A stretch of 64,000 bases of DNA from Heliocidaris tuberculata (taxonomy: Eukaryota > Echinodermata > Echinoidea > Camarodonta > Echinometridae): contig CM046844.1 in NCBI GenBank assembly GCA_025618425.1, forward strand, positions 3,152,665 through 3,216,664, in the 5' to 3' direction. The translations under genes and the position numbers were made by a program. Shown here piece by piece: positions 8,704 to 22,017 of the stretch. The notes under the pieces were generated by a model. The model did not search any database. It was not told where the DNA came from and worked only from the letters and a program-made list of their open reading frames with translations. Every line of letters begins with the position of its first letter. Within the stretch, counting starts at the first letter, position 1.

Positions 8704-9390
8704 AGTCTTGATATAAGTGATTTTTTGTTTTTAAAGTGTAGGCCTACGTTTGTTCTTTTTTAGAAGGGATTTTGAATTGTATTAAAAGGAACAATCCACT
8801 AGCGTAGCTGAGGGAGGGGGGGGGGGGCAGGGTGCCCCCGACAACTTTTCCTCCCTTTTTTTTTTTGTTTGTCAGAGAATTATGGAGGAAAACATGTGAT
8901 ACCCCTCCCCCCCCCCCCCCCCCCGAGCGTCTATTTTGAGGGCTGGGGAGTCTTGATGTAAATGATCTTTTTATTTTTATTTTTTAAAAATAATATAAGT
9001 GTCCATTTGTTCTTTTTTGAAAGGGATTTTTTATTTTATTAAAAGGAACAATCCACTAGCGTAGCTGAGGGGGAGGGGGGGGGGGGGGGCAGGGGGCATA
9101 ATTTTTTTTTCTTGCTTGTCAGAGAATTATGGAGGAAAACATGTAATAACCCCCCCCCCCCCCCCCCCCCCTCCGAGCGTCTATTTTGAGGGCTGGGGGA
9201 AAAAAGTACTGCACTGAGCGAGTTTGGGAGAGCTGGCTAGAAGAAAAAAATACGGGTCTCCCTTCAAGCAGAGTTTTAGAATTTAGAATTTTTTGTTTTT
9301 TTGTTTTTGCTTGTCACAGAATTATGATTATGGAGGAAAACATCTGATAACTCCCCCCCCCCCCCCCCTCACTGAGCGCCACTGGAACAA
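8704..9390. repeat. 257-bp tandem duplication carrying long G and C runs
   Basis: The word aaaaggaacaatccactagc occurs at about 8784 and at 9041, giving a 257-bp period. Each unit runs: agtcttgatat/gtaa, gtttgttctttttt, the aaaaggaac block, a G run, a T run, cagagaattatggaggaaaac, a C run, and gagcgtctattttgagggctggg. A third, shortened unit ends near 9380. Confidence 0.8.
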
Positions 9391-9409
9391 TCAAAATACC
9401 GGGAAGAAT

Positions 9410-10420
9410 TATCTTCTAACTTTTACTTTGCATTTGTGAGTAAAATTTATATGTTGCCATTCACTAACGTACCCAAGGGGGGCGGGGCAAGGGGGGGGGG
9501 GGGGGGCAGAGTGCCACCTGACAAGTTTTGAAGAAAAAAAAAGGTTATCGGGTTCCTGAACAAGATTCTCGACACCCCCCACTGAGCGACTTTTGGAGGG
9601 CTGGCGAACAATTTTCGGAACTGACCTCTTTTTTTTTTCTTTAATGCTTGTCAGAGAATTATGGAGGAAAACTGGACCCCATAAAATCTGATAACCCCCC
9701 CCCCCCGATCCACTAAGCGACTTTGGGAGGGCTGGCGAAAAAAAATTCTCGACCCCCCCCCCCCCCCGAGCGACTTTTGGAGGGCTGTTGGGGGGGGGGG
9801 GAATTGTCGCCATTGATAACCCTTTTTTTTTTTTTAACCCCTCTTGACGCCAAGGTCCAGACGCCACTGTTGCCATTCCTTTCCAGCTTTCATGCCTGTA
9901 AGTCACCACTCAATCACAAGTCTTATACAATACTATTCATTTCCATCAACGTATGATTGACCATTCCAGTCAAAGCTTATTTTCTTCACTCTCCCTTTCA
10001 CATACGCAGGCATGACAGGGGTGTCTCTAGAGAATTATGAATGGGGCAATAGTAACTGTGCCAAGAAAAAAAATTCCCACAAATTTCCAACAATGAAAAA
10101 GTAAAACTGAAGTTTATATTTTTATATATTTTTGGACATGCCAAAATACTGACAGTTTGAAACGTTACAAATATTAAGGTGTATTGCCATCCCGCCACAC
10201 CAGTTGTGCATCCAGGATTTTGTAAAAGATGGGGCACACATTGCAGAAAATTCTCTGACAAGTTGAAAAAGGTCATTTCAAAGGAGGCGGGGGGAGGGGG
10301 TACAATCTTGAAGTTGTATACTGAAGGTATGTCACTCTGTATCAAGGGGGGCATGGGCCGGAAGTGCCCCCTAAATCTGATACTGCCCCCTTCCACCCCC
10401 ACCCCCTCGAGCGATACCAC
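9410..10420. repeat. Further G/C-run repeats of the same family
   Basis: Three partial units between 9470 and 9840 share 'gcttgtcagagaattatggagg' and 'gagcgacttttggagggctggcg' with homopolymer C, G, A and T runs. A weaker copy lies at 10205-10420 (ttctctgacaagttgaaaaagg, ccccccttccacccc). The long open frame at 9409-9909 (minus) is only a translation of these repeats. Confidence 0.65.
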
Positions 10421-13400
10421 TGCTTTTTCTCTCATTTTTTATCTTTCTCATTCCATTCTAACTCTGGCTTACCTTTCACACAAACTTTTCATTTAACATT
10501 TCTAGTTACGGAACCCCTGCCCCCCCCCCCCCCCTTTGAATACTCTATGTAAAAGTATATCACATGAACATTATCACTAAAATGAGAATTCAAGTTAGAA
10601 TTAAAAAGCTCTCAGAATATGTAAATGTTAAAGGTAACTAGATAGATGACTTTCCATCCCCTTAACATGATAAAAGAGATGAACTAAATCCTTTGGTTTT
10701 TTTTTTGTCTATTTAATAACAATAAATATCAATTCAAATAACAAGTTTATAATTTGAAAAAAAAAAATATTGAAATTGCACATCCTTGCAGAAGTCTAGT
10801 GGTAAGTCAAATTTTCATATCACTTACTAGTACAGTATATCACTGAATGAATATTTGGTTTTTCTCACAAGTTCTCAAGCAATTTGCATATCAACTGTTT
10901 CATTCTATTATACTGTTGAAATGGTCACTGACATAAATCAAATCTAGGTTTTGTTAAATTTCATTCAGCTGAAGGCACTTATTTTTCAGAATTTCAGCAA
11001 ATGCAATATTCAAACAAAAATCCTCCAAATCAGAAACCCTTGTTAGGGATATCTGTATTGTTTTATTCTGAATGAAATCGCCAACTTCATTGCATGTATC
11101 CACTCGTGAGACTGCTGATCTAGCTTACAGGAATGAAGAGCTGTAGTGGTAATCCTTAAGTCTGTTGAATGAAAAGAGAAAATAGAATAAATTAAAAACT
11201 ATCAAGGTCGTAAACAATAAGAAAGGACTGCAATGTGCCAGATATGTATATATGCATGACTCAAACAGAGTGAATATTGCTTGATAAAAAGCTATTTTAC
11301 CCACATTCATAAAAATTAAGTTCTTTTGTAAGCATGAAAATGGAAATGATGAATCCTTATAAAAATTAAGTAAAATTCCTATATTTGACTAAAAAAAAAT
11401 TTTCAGGTGAGAGGGAAAGGAAATTACAATAGTTTTAAATAACTTGCTTCCTCTTCAAGTTGTGTACTACTGATATAGGCCTATTATATATTTTTTATAT
11501 TGATATATTTTTTGAAAACTTTTTTTTTGTGGGGGGGGGGGTAATTGCCAAATTTAATTATGTAAAGGCCTACCTCTCCAAGCTTGAGCATGCAGGTCAG
11601 TATATCTGCTCTTTGTTCAATTCTCTGGATTGTGTATCTCAATATTCTTTCACCATCCATTGTAAAGAATCATGCTGTGTAAAAAGAGGATAAATAAATA
11701 AATTTATAAGTGCAAGTATAAATGAAAGTAATTTAGAGGTACACAATATATATTTCACAGAAATACTTGTACTCCACTAATTGTGACTTCTTTTTTTTTA
11801 TCTTCTCAAACATCTAAATACATCTAATTCAGATCATAGATCAGAGAGACCGTTTTCACAGATTGTATTGTGAATAAATGTGAAGTGTAATCTTCTCTTT
11901 CTTTTCCATGCTTACACACAATGCTGGGCTTTGTTGGTAATGGTTTAAAATGTTTGCATTAAGGACAAGCTATTAAAAAATCAATGGCAACTAGTAAGGG
12001 CATCTGTAATATGCTTTTAACTAACACATTTAGGGACCCCTGGAAGCCCTAATTGCTTCTATAGTTCATTTCCTTGTTTCCTGTTAAATTACAATATTTA
12101 TGATAATCATAAAATGATTCAAATTACACTTTACATGTATAAGCATATAGATACTCAGGAAATGTTCTGTAAACTTACCTGTAATTTAGGAAGGCTAGAT
12201 TTCTGCTTCATCATGTATGGTCAGTTTGCATTTGCGCAATGTTTGAATAACATTTCTTGGGGTCCTTTCCATTTTGATCTGTTAAAAAAAAAATAATGAA
12301 AACAAGAGTTGTCATTTTTGGGGGGTCTTTCTTGTTACAGTCATAGCTACATTGATAATAATTGTTTTTATCAGGCAAATAAATTCCAATCCATTATTTT
12401 TCAAAGGTCAAAATTCAATAATCATCAGCTATCTTATGTTTATTAAGGTGCATTCAAGCTACATAAGTTTCTTGGAAAGAAAAAGAAACAGCCTCAGCAA
12501 CAAAACTTTCTAGTGACGTGTGTCTGAAATTTTGAACAGGGATCCCTAAACTGGCTTTAACAACCAGACTGAATTTTTGCCCAAATTACATTTGCCTCCA
12601 CCCCCCCCCCCAAAAAAAAAATCATATTCTATCAGACTCCAGTTAATTTAAGTCAGTTTAATTGACCAAATGGCATGAATTGAACCAAATATAGTAGATC
12701 CAAGTCTTTTAAGAATGAAAAAAAGTCAGGCGTGAAAGTGAAGTTGAACAGAGTTCTTATTAAACATGGTTAGAGATCTAGATCTTCTTTGACTTTGTCC
12801 CCCAAGGCCAAGCACAGCTTTAGCCTTGAGTTTAGCCCTAGGCCTAGCCAAGTCTACATCTACTCAAGATAGACTATCCTTCAGACTTCGGTTTATGGAA
12901 TAAAGTTTCAACAAATATTCAGAGTTCAAAACAGTAAACCTCGTGTAACATTAATGATTTTATATCAGCACTAATTCATATCTTATCAAAATCATCGATA
13001 TCGTAGAATCCCACCACACAGTCACAGATTCCAAATCTAACGTTAACCGTAGTCTCGTAGTTGGACTAACAAATACGCTTGTGTGCACCATACAGATGAA
13101 CAACATGAGGAAATTAAGCTTATGGTTATGCAATACAGTCTATCACCATTTAGAGTTTAATAACGTTAGATCTGTTTAGATCTTCTTAGATCCAACTTGT
13201 TTGCATGTATTGAAATTTTGACGCTGTCGAAATAGCCACCGCGCCAGTGGCTGAAACTGACCCGTGACTGCCCGGGTAGCTGTCATGAGCCGCAGCGTGT
13301 GAGGACAGCGATCTCCGTGTCAAACTACATCTCGACGATAAATTTAGAACTGTAATTTCGAGAGAAAATTGTTTCAATCCTTTTTCAACACAACTCTTGT

Positions 13401-13699
13401 GAATCCTTTTGAAATATAGATAAATTATCGTAGATCACCTAGAATTGTACAAGTTATTTTTATTAATAAACTAAATGTACGAAATTTAATGATAATTTGA
13501 CCTCTACTCACCTTGTCCTTTTGAACTAACATCTCTCATTTCGTGCGGATGACGTCTGGCATATAATCTGCATAATTAATAGGTCTTGAATTGACGAAGT
13601 TGAGGTCAAGTAAATTTTGATCGATACTATCGAATTATGTACATATTCATGACCTAGCATCCAATCAAAGTTTCACAATAAACTGACACGCACAAGAAA
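10421..13699. other. 3.3 kb without a supported gene
   Basis: Mostly AT-rich unique DNA between the arms of the 7.7/14.0-kb inverted pair. A minus-strand ATG exon of 12 codons (M-M-K-Q-K-S-S-L-P-K-L-Q) with donor G|GTAAGT at 12178 has an in-frame stop just upstream and no partner, so it is not called. A GC-richer patch at 13210-13340 might be a first exon or promoter. Homopolymer runs occur at 11520-11541 and 12600-12620. Confidence 0.35.
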
Positions 13700-14027
13700 T
13701 ATGAATAATGCAACGTATCGGGTGCTTATCGGGCTCTTCAAATGATCCGAAAGAGGCGGGGCCTAATTCCATTCGCGTAATGATTTCCGCGCGTGCTGCT
13801 TTCCGTCTAGTAAATCTATTATACGTCTATGGTTGGCATCATGATGCGCGCACCAGTATGATTTTAGATGTTCACAAGTAGCGTGCCCACCAAAACAGAT
13901 GAGCGTAGAAAATTTGGGTCAATGCAGGGTACAAAATGACAGCGCATTAAGGTCGATTCTACTCGTTACAAATGACCTTTAACTGCATAATTATACGCAA
14001 ATTGTAACAGGGATGGGCTTATTCGTA
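13700..14027 (-). repeat. Right arm of an inverted pair (partner 7715-8070)
   Basis: Contains the reverse complement of the two conserved blocks described at 7715-8070, in mirror order. The two arms would enclose about 6.3 kb if they are the ends of one element. No target duplication could be defined at the outer edges. Confidence 0.7.
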
Positions 14028-14203
14028 CTTTGGACGTGTATGTATATTCAAACATGTATATTCTGACTGCGTAATAATTTAGCTATTCCTCTATGGATGG
14101 CTTTTGTCCAAAGTTCTTCACATCAAAATCAATCGCTAAGGCAATAGACCTGTTCACAAAGTTATTTAAATTTATGGATGTTTCTTTCCAGGGGGCCTAG
14201 TAA

Positions 14204-14365
14204 AGAGGTATTCCATTAACCTGTTATTAATGAATGAACTACAATACTAGGAATCCAGTTTACATACATTACTTGTTGCTATGTCTGACAATCCTCTGAC
14301 AAGCTTTCAGGTTGTCAAGAACAACCTTTGTTTTAAAAGTATGCATAAAATTTGAATATATATTT
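14204..14365 (+). repeat. Dispersed 160-bp repeat (second copy 24624-24785)
   Basis: tattccattaacctg... ggaatccagtttacatacatta... caagctttcaggttgtcaag aacaacctttg... aaaatttg is shared, in the same orientation, with 24624-24785 at high identity. No tRNA-like or TIR structure was seen. Confidence 0.75.
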
Positions 14366-14639
14366 GTGACCAGGTCTATTTAGCTATGGGCTGAAAATGA
14401 ATTGCGTGAATAGATCGTTATACTTTTGGTTTCTAAATTTTACAGGGCATTATTTCCTCCAATTGTTTCTAAATGATTGATACAAACGCTGCTGTAGCAT
14501 CAGGCTGTGTTTCTCCAGTTGAAAACATCTGTTGCACAAACAAAAATACCATTTAGGTATTTCTAAATGATTTTTTAAAACATTGTGTGGATCTTTTTTG
14601 TGCAAAATTTCACAGAGGGCTATATTTTACACTTAACCT

Positions 14640-15610
14640 GAGTATATTGCCGAGATATGTTATTTCTTTTTACCAATCAGGATTCTTATCAAACACTAAT
14701 TTGTTGCGGTGTTCCGCAATCTCTTCTGGTTCCTTTGTTGTTCGTTGTTTACATAAATGACTTCTGGTATTCTTCTGAAATCATGTCATTTATTCTTTTT
14801 GCTGATGATTCCAAAGGATATGTTTTATTCGCATTGCAACCCACATACTCTTAACATTGTAAATAATGAACTAAAAAATGGCCCAAATTTGGATAAATGC
14901 CAACAAGTTATATCTGAATGTTGAAAAACGCACTACATGCTCTTTAGTATTTTCTTGAAATCACTACCAGGAAATATGCTTGTACAAAATACTAACTTAG
15001 ATCACGTCGAGTCCACTAAATTTCGTGGCATTTACATTGATAGTGATTTGTCATAGAAGGTGCATGTAAATTACTTATGTAAACTATTGTCTAGAATTCA
15101 GGTACTTTAAACAAACTAAGCACGAATTTCCATCCCATATTTTATTATACTTACATTCTACTCTTATATTACCTTACCTTAATTACAGTATCCTTGCTTG
15201 AGGCAACGTGGCGAAAATCTTACTTGACAAGATTTTACCTATTCAGAAACGAGCAATTAGAAACATTAATCCTGCTGGATTCCTTTCTCATACCAGTCCA
15301 CTATTTTTAAAGAACAAACTTTTATGTATTGCTGACATATATGTCTATAAATTTGGAATATTTATGTACCAGTTGTCCATTAATGAAATACCTGCTGTAA
15401 TTACTTCACTTTTTGTAAGAAATAGCGATATCTATCAATACCCCCACCCGTCAAAGTAGTCTCCTGCAGCTTTCTCGTACACGAACATTGTTACCTAAGA
15501 AAATTATTAATCTTACTGGTCCCAAGTTTTGGAATGACCTTCCAAGTGAACTTACTAAATCAACCCCATTGTGTGTTTTAGATGCAAGCTGAATGTTATC
15601 TTCTGAATGA
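14640..15610 (+). pseudogene. Decayed non-LTR retrotransposon (LINE) reverse transcriptase
   Basis: The frame at 14657 reads G-V-P-Q-S-L-L-V-P-L-L-F-V-V-Y-I-N-D-F and then F-I-L-F-A-D-D-S, the reverse transcriptase motifs around the catalytic Asp-Asp. After stops and shifts come L-D-H-V-E-S-T-K-F-R-G-I-Y-I-D (around 15000), then from 15208 L-D-K-I-L-P-I-Q-K-R-A-I-R-N-I with H-T-S-P-L-F and D-I-Y-V-Y-K-F-G-I-F-M-Y, the usual C-terminal region of Jockey/CR1-group LINE proteins, and finally L-P-S-E-L-T-K-S near 15540. Several stops and frameshifts make it inactive. The endonuclease part is absent. Confidence 0.85.
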
Positions 15611-17600
15611 TTATGTAAAACAAGCAGAATAAGACATCTGATGCACTTATCAGCACATCGGATTTTTTCCTGGATATTTATGTGAATGTGACAGAGTCAT
15701 CCATTCATTTATCTCATGTAGTTAATATTGAAATATAGATTCCACCTGGATAATAATATTCGGGATGTTGGATCATTTCTCATAATTCCTATCTTCTTTT
15801 TTTATATTCATTTAATGTAATACTTTGAAAGATTTTCCACACAACCACATTAAAAAAAATCCCCACAAAATGTCGGTATGACTTATGATTTTGCCTTGCG
15901 CATTGGTAGTGTGTACATTATAGCGATCATACAATTATAGATTTAAATCAATTTCAATGCTTCTCTGTGCAAAAATCCAAACCTTATTGATATGTATTCT
16001 TAAATTATTATTCATTCACACCAAAGTGGTCAAAATATAAAACTGTTAGCGAAAAAAATCATGTCCGACCATAGTCATTTGTTAGGCATGACAGCCTTTT
16101 GGAAATCCAAAAGTGTTTTCCACTTGGAAAGAGAATACGTAATTACAATAGGACTTACTGAAAAGCCAGAAACAAAGCATGCCCATTCGTGAAATGCTTT
16201 CAATTTCGCTATAAAAAAAAAGCTTCATTTCTCCAAGCTTCAGTCTCTAACTCATGAATGCAAAAAAGTCTAGTCTTCTCGCATTATCATAATCGAAAGA
16301 GACATGCATGAGGCAACATGCATGCGCTGCTATATTTCACCAGGTTTGACGTAAAATGCATGATTAATAGATATTTGGAGTGTGCTTCGCTCAATTTGAT
16401 GGCGACAGAAATAAAACCGATGAAAGCCGACACTATTAAAAGGATGCTGACGCCAGTAACTCATAAACTGTAGCGCCTCTTAGAAAGATAAGGGTTGCAA
16501 AGAACTCCAAAATACCATCCATGATTCGGTATTATCATCTGATTATACTATGTGTAAAAATGCATTTGACACTTTTGATCATTGATCTAAAACATTGAAA
16601 CATATATGAGACTAAAGTTTGCATATTAGAAAGTTGAAGGATGTCAAACCTATTTGCTTTTAAATTGTATGCTTTTTCTTTCAAAATATTATTTTAAATT
16701 CTGAATTATTGTTTTATTTTCTACTTCATACCTAATCAAGGACATAAAATTGGAGTGGATTTGTAACGACTCATTGCACAATATAACTGCCACCTTTTGG
16801 TATTTACTTTCATTAACAATTCATATCATTGTGTTAAATGATTTTTTTTTAATTCAGCAGCAACAAACAATGGTAGTTAAGATCAATAATCTTATGATTC
16901 TCTAAATCGGCCAAAAACTGTTTTTACAGCTTGGGCCATCTCCAATTCGTTCTTATATCGAAGTAGACTATACATTTTCAGCTCTCTTCTTTGTAACATT
17001 TTCCTCGTGGCTGTATTCAAGATACTCTATTAAAAGTGAGGTTCCGTAAAATTAGTGTATAAAAAAGGATATAAATGATAAGTTAAGTTTAGAATGGAAT
17101 ACGGGAAACGATCTAAGCTATCCCGTGCTTCCGCAAGCTTCTTTCAAAGAATCACGAAAATTTTAACATAACATTGTCCAGTTAAAAATAAGGCAGCTGA
17201 AAACATAGCCCAAGATCCACATATTTACAGTATTTTAACTGGGTGCCAATCCTGCCACTGTAAATCAGAACAATTTATTGTCTTCCTGATCGCTTCCTCC
17301 ACAATGATATCATGTACCACTATATTCCTATTCCACTGTACCCAATACATCTCTCTTTCGTTTTGTTTTCTATTGCTATTATTGATGATGACATTTTTTC
17401 GTATTTTTTTTACCTTATACATTCATGTGTACTTTCTACGTATTTATGTTGTTGTGAAAAAGTAAATTAGCCTGAATTCGAAAATTTACAGTCGAAAAAG
17501 AGTTTTCAACCCATTAGCAGAAGAACTAATGATATTTTGTCAATGATGTCGTTGGAATTGCAGATCTCAGGTGTTGCATTTTTTCTTGGCCACTCTATAT
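15611..17600. other. 2 kb without a supported gene
   Basis: AT-rich, unique-looking sequence after the LINE fragment. No exon with paired splice sites, no repeat family and no RNA gene were recognised. Confidence 0.35.
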
Positions 17601-17610
17601 AGTCAAGCAG

Positions 17611-17790
17611 TGGCGTACCAGTGACTTTTTAAAGGGGGGTGTTTTTTACTCCGACATTTTCTGACAAGCCCCCCCCCCCCAGCATTTGGGGCGGCGTCTT
17701 TTTACTAAAAGGGGGGGGGGGGTGTTTTAACATCAAATAACCCCCAAGGGGGGGGGGGGTGCTTTAACACCTAAAACGCGCATGTAGTCA
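17611..17790. repeat. G/C-run repeat
   Basis: Starts 'cagtggcgtaccagtgac', then alternating G and C runs (17634, 17671-17680, 17710-17721, 17748-17758) with three repeats of a 'gtgttttaac' or 'gtgctttaacac' word. It resembles the homopolymer-bearing repeats at 9.4 and 23.8 kb. Confidence 0.55.
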
Positions 17791-20191
17791 AGCATGAAGT
17801 GTAAACACGATCACATATGCTTTCGAGGATTCAAGTCAAGAGCAAGTTCAATTCCTAATTGTATTGAATAAAGAAATCATACTTGGATTACGTACCATGA
17901 CATTTTACTGTTTAATGTTTATATTCTTTAGATACTACAGCCGATCCATAATGCACTTTAAATCATATCGGCGTCTCATTTTCTTTTCTCCCCCCCCCTT
18001 TTTTTTTTTTTTGCATATAAAATCATTGCAAGGTACTATCCAAACATATTTACTTGATGGTGAGAATAGTCGAATTCTTAATAACTTGTCTTAAATCTAG
18101 GAAAAAATGTAAAGTTTAAGAAAAAATTATCAATGTTTCATATAGGGGAACGTTTATAAACTAAATAAAGAATGATATTATTGTTTTTCAATGAGAATGA
18201 AAACAATTGTTTTCATATCACGGTATTTTTAATTCTGCAGTCATAGGTATTAGCATAAGTACACAGAGTAATTTCAAAGAAATTCCATATACAATTGACC
18301 CCATCCGAAGTATTATACCTCCTATTGTATTGACCTTCAAGCATATTTTCCAAAAGTTGAATATTCACTTTAAACCATCAAAGCCATCTTTCAATTCACA
18401 TGACTAGACTAGTTTACTGGTACCAGCTGGGAAATAGCAGGAAAGTCTTCGATAAATCATATGATATTGAAGTCTCTATTTTTTGTATGAAAGTAATCCA
18501 CGATCAAAATAGACATGACCTATAGAGCATACAATGCATGCTGTCTTTAAGTTCTGTTCCGTATATGACGTACCACGCGTACGCCATTATGTCGGGTTAT
18601 TTTTAGGGGTTGTGTAATCTTATCGTTTTCAGAGTGGTTGTTGTCTCAATCAATTTTTCGCATGTATTATTGGCAAATAACTTCTATTTTATCTCCCTAC
18701 CGGCTTCTTTGAAGGCGCAGGCTGCCTTTCCAACAAAAAAACAACAACAAAAAAAAAAAAAAAACAACAACAACAACAACAAAAATACATATGATTTATT
18801 ATCTTCTCTCCCGGCGCAAAACATATAGGCTATAATACATTATCCTCTCTTGTACTAGCCAGAGCTATATTGTGATACGTGAACATATATTACTTTCTAA
18901 ACATGTCTCACTTATTCTGATCTTCCTCAAAATAAGGAATTCTCAAAAGAAACCTTTTTTTATTAAAAAAAAACAACAACACTTGAACTCGAAAAAGGGT
19001 CTATTTTTTATTTGATTGACCTTCACAGTGTTACAAAATCTCAATGAGAAATTTCATGACTTGGACCATTAATCTTTCCACAGTAAGTATACACTTTATT
19101 GTTACTATCTCTCTGTATTAGGCCATAATACCATTTTTTCTTCTGTTGGAGGGAAGGGCATATCGACCCTACTCGTTGGATGAAATGTGAGTTGACAAGG
19201 CCATCAATAGGGAGAGGGGGGGGGGTGGACGTGGGTCGAATTTTCTATTCACCTTCCCTCTCTCTTCTCCTCTTTCTATTTTTCTTTCTTTCTCCTTACT
19301 CTTTTGCCATTTAATTGGGGGTAAAACATGCCGCCCCTATACCTGCGCAGCTCCTCGGGTTCTCATTCTTCCAATCAAAAATATGTATAAATAACGCTTC
19401 TGATTGCTGCCATACTTGAAATTATTACGTGCTGGTAATGTTGGCATACCAGGATAAATGTCAACAAACCCAAAAAGCAAATGTCCAAACTGAGGACATG
19501 TAGTATGCATTGAACTAGGGTCAAACTGCAAGTCCACTCAAAGATGATGTTCTTTGTTATCATTCCCTCAAAATAACTGCTTCAGCTTCTGCATTCGTAT
19601 TATTGGGTGAAATAAATAGCTAATTTTGTGTTGAGGGAATAGCTTTCGCCAAATTTCTGTTTATCACATGGAAATCAATGCAATTAAGCTTTTATTGTCA
19701 CCTTTACCTGATATATTACTTTTAGGGCTGTAAAAACTGAATTTTCAAACCTGATGTAAATGTATTTTCAGGACAACAAAAAAAGACGTAATAAACCTAT
19801 ACAATGTTCTTCAACTTACTTCCACAGAAACTAGAACATAATTGGTGATTGGTGATGACCCTTTAAGACAAAAATACACTTGTGTTATGCTATCAGTTTC
19901 TTTAAAATTTTAAGAGGTATTCAGCAACATCATAAATCGTTCATATTTCCATATATATAGACCCATTTAATCGAAACTGTTTTACAGGTCACTGGTAAGC
20001 ATGAGGCACGTGATCTTCTTTATACATACTACAGTAAACTTCCCCGCCTTTCCTCATTATTCGTGCGGTGTTTATTTCACAAAATAAGAGCTAATAAGAA
20101 TGATATCGAAACGATCAACTCTTGACTGTATTGCATGATCGCTCGTAATGACAGCCTCAAGAGTAATCAGCTCTTGTCTTTGCATACATGT

Positions 20192-20195
<4 letters not shown>
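17791..20195. other. 2.4 kb without a supported gene
   Basis: AT-rich sequence with an A/(CAA)n tract at 18734-18782, a G run at 19207-19216 and pyrimidine-rich DNA at 19240-19310. Open frames here are short and lack splice or family support. Confidence 0.35.
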
Positions 20196-20196
<1 letters not shown>

Positions 20197-20260
<64 letters not shown>

Positions 20261-20305
20261 CGCGCGTATGCGCGTGTGTGTGTGTGTGTATGTATATATA
20301 TATGT

Positions 20306-20363
<58 letters not shown>

Positions 20364-20382
20364 TCTTCTACTGCTACTACTA
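20197..20382. repeat. (AT)n-(GT)n-(CTA)n compound microsatellite
   Basis: (AT)n at 20197-20243, GT/GCGC tract to about 20290, (AT) again, then (CTA)n from 20305. The (CTA)n tract is split by the MITE at 20383-20588 and resumes to 20750. Confidence 0.95.
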
Positions 20383-20588
20383 CACTCTAAAAACTGAAGT
20401 GTTAAATCACCATATAAAAGGGCAGAGGAGTGACAACTTTTTCCAAATGGTAGATCAACTCTTTTAAACTACTGGATTCAGCCTTTATAGTGTTGTATCC
20501 AGCACGTTAAAAGTGTTAATCTACAATTTTGAAAGAGTTGTCACTCCTCGGCCCTTTTAAATGATGATAAAACTAAGTTTTTAGAGTG
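20383..20588. mobile_element. 206-bp palindromic MITE with TA target duplication, inside (CTA)n
   Basis: It begins CACTCTAAAAACTGAAGTGT and ends AACTAAGTTTTTAGAGTG, flanked by TA on both sides (20381-20382, 20589-20590). The whole element folds back on itself around about 20485: the block aaagggcagaggagtgacaac recurs inverted as gttgtcactcctcggccctt. TA duplication fits the Tc1/mariner or related groups. The same terminal word CACTCT-TAAAAA marks the larger element at 35310-36330. Confidence 0.8.
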
Positions 20589-20590
20589 TA

Positions 20591-20643
20591 CTACTACTTC
20601 TACTACTACTACTATTACTATTACTGTTAATATTACTTCTACT

Positions 20644-20711
<68 letters not shown>

Positions 20712-20750
20712 TACTACTACTACTACTACCACTACTACCACTACTACTTT
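20591..20750. repeat. (CTA)n microsatellite, right half
   Basis: Continuation of the trinucleotide tract interrupted by the MITE, with a few TTC and CCA variants. Confidence 0.95.
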
Positions 20751-21820
20751 ACTGTGTCTGCCATGTAAATAAACACACGCCTAGCTGATGAGTTCATGTT
20801 TGGTTACTATTTTATGGCTTCAAGTGCCCTGCAAGTTCAATAAGTTCCAAATTTAAGGGGCAGAAGGGTAAATGTGAAAATATGCGGGAAAAAAATTAGT
20901 TATGGCATCCAATGACATGACATAAACCTTCCCTTAATTTTGTGATCAAACAACCGGTCAAAGAGTTCATTTCCTCGACAAATTGTCATCGTCATAAACG
21001 ATAGTATATTACCACCTTTGTTTATTTTGGCAACCCTCGTATTAATTTGTCTTGATCATTGGATATAATAGTGATGTTTTTTGATCATCAGTTTCCTTGA
21101 TATAATCATATTATTTTTTCTTAATTTGAAAATGGCGCTGTAAGTATGACTGGCATATAGGCCAGGGGCCTGTCCCGAAATAGTCACCCCATTTTACATA
21201 TGAGATTTCATCCCTTAAAGTTACTTAGACCATCCATGTCATTCAAATGAAGCTGCCGGGTTTGGCCCCAGAGCCCCTAAATAGGGCCCCAAGTCATGTC
21301 GATTTCAATCCATCTAACATCCAGTGATCTTCTAAAATCCACTAGCTATTGTTATCATTATTAATTAGTATAGCCCTCATTATTCAGCAATATTCATCAT
21401 TATAACCGTCATTATCATCATCATAATGACAACTGCCGATATAGTTATTACAATTACTTTCTTTGTGGTATTATTGCTATCAATATTGATATTGATATCA
21501 ACATTAATATCAATATGAATAACACTATCATTATCACTATTATCATCATCATCACTGCGTTTGTTCCCGTCATTAACATTGTCATCGTCATTATCATTAT
21601 CACTGTTATCCATGGGCCGCGGACCGGAGGGCTGAGGGCTGAAGCCCACCCCCCCCCCCCCCCCACTTTTTTGAATAGACAAGTTTAAATAAAACCTTGG
21701 GAAAAGGGTTCGAAAATTTCATTAATGGATGAAGCGGCCCCTGTTATGATCATTATTTCAAAGAAAGAGACAAATGCTATTAATAAATAAATCACGACTG
21801 AAGTACTCTAATTGTAACGC
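20751..21820. other. No gene seen
   Basis: Unique-looking DNA, then a degenerate ATC/ATT-rich stretch at 21345-21610 and a C run at 21649-21664. Open frames at 21380-21680 (minus) are translations of this simple sequence. Confidence 0.4.
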
Positions 21821-21823
21821 TAA

Positions 21824-22017
21824 GGCCCGAATTCACAAAGGGGGTTTGGTTTAAACCATGGTTTAATCCCCCCCTCCTGGCTTTTTTTTAAGCGTAAGTG
21901 TGCACGGAATCCCTATCCAATTATATATTTTCTTTGAGCGCGCTAATTGGCAATTTAGTTATTTACCCATTAGTTAGTTACCCATAGTGGTTTAAACCTC
22001 CTTTGTGAATTCGGGCC
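21824..22017. mobile_element. 194-bp Harbinger-like MITE with TAA target duplication
   Basis: Terminal inverted repeats start GGCCCGAATTCACAAAG and the right end is CTTTGTGAATTCGGGCC. TAA flanks both ends (21821-21823, 22018-22020). The inner part of the repeats includes ggtttaaacc. A 3-bp T-W-A duplication with GG-starting ends is typical of PIF/Harbinger. Non-coding. Confidence 0.8.

Noticed and set aside
9409..9909. 166-codon minus-strand frame with proline runs
   Set aside because: It is built from the G/C-run repeat family and its homopolymers.
12179..12214. 12-codon minus-strand ATG exon with a perfect GTAAGT donor
   Set aside because: An in-frame stop is 6 bp upstream, no acceptor or next exon was found, and the exon is too short to support alone.
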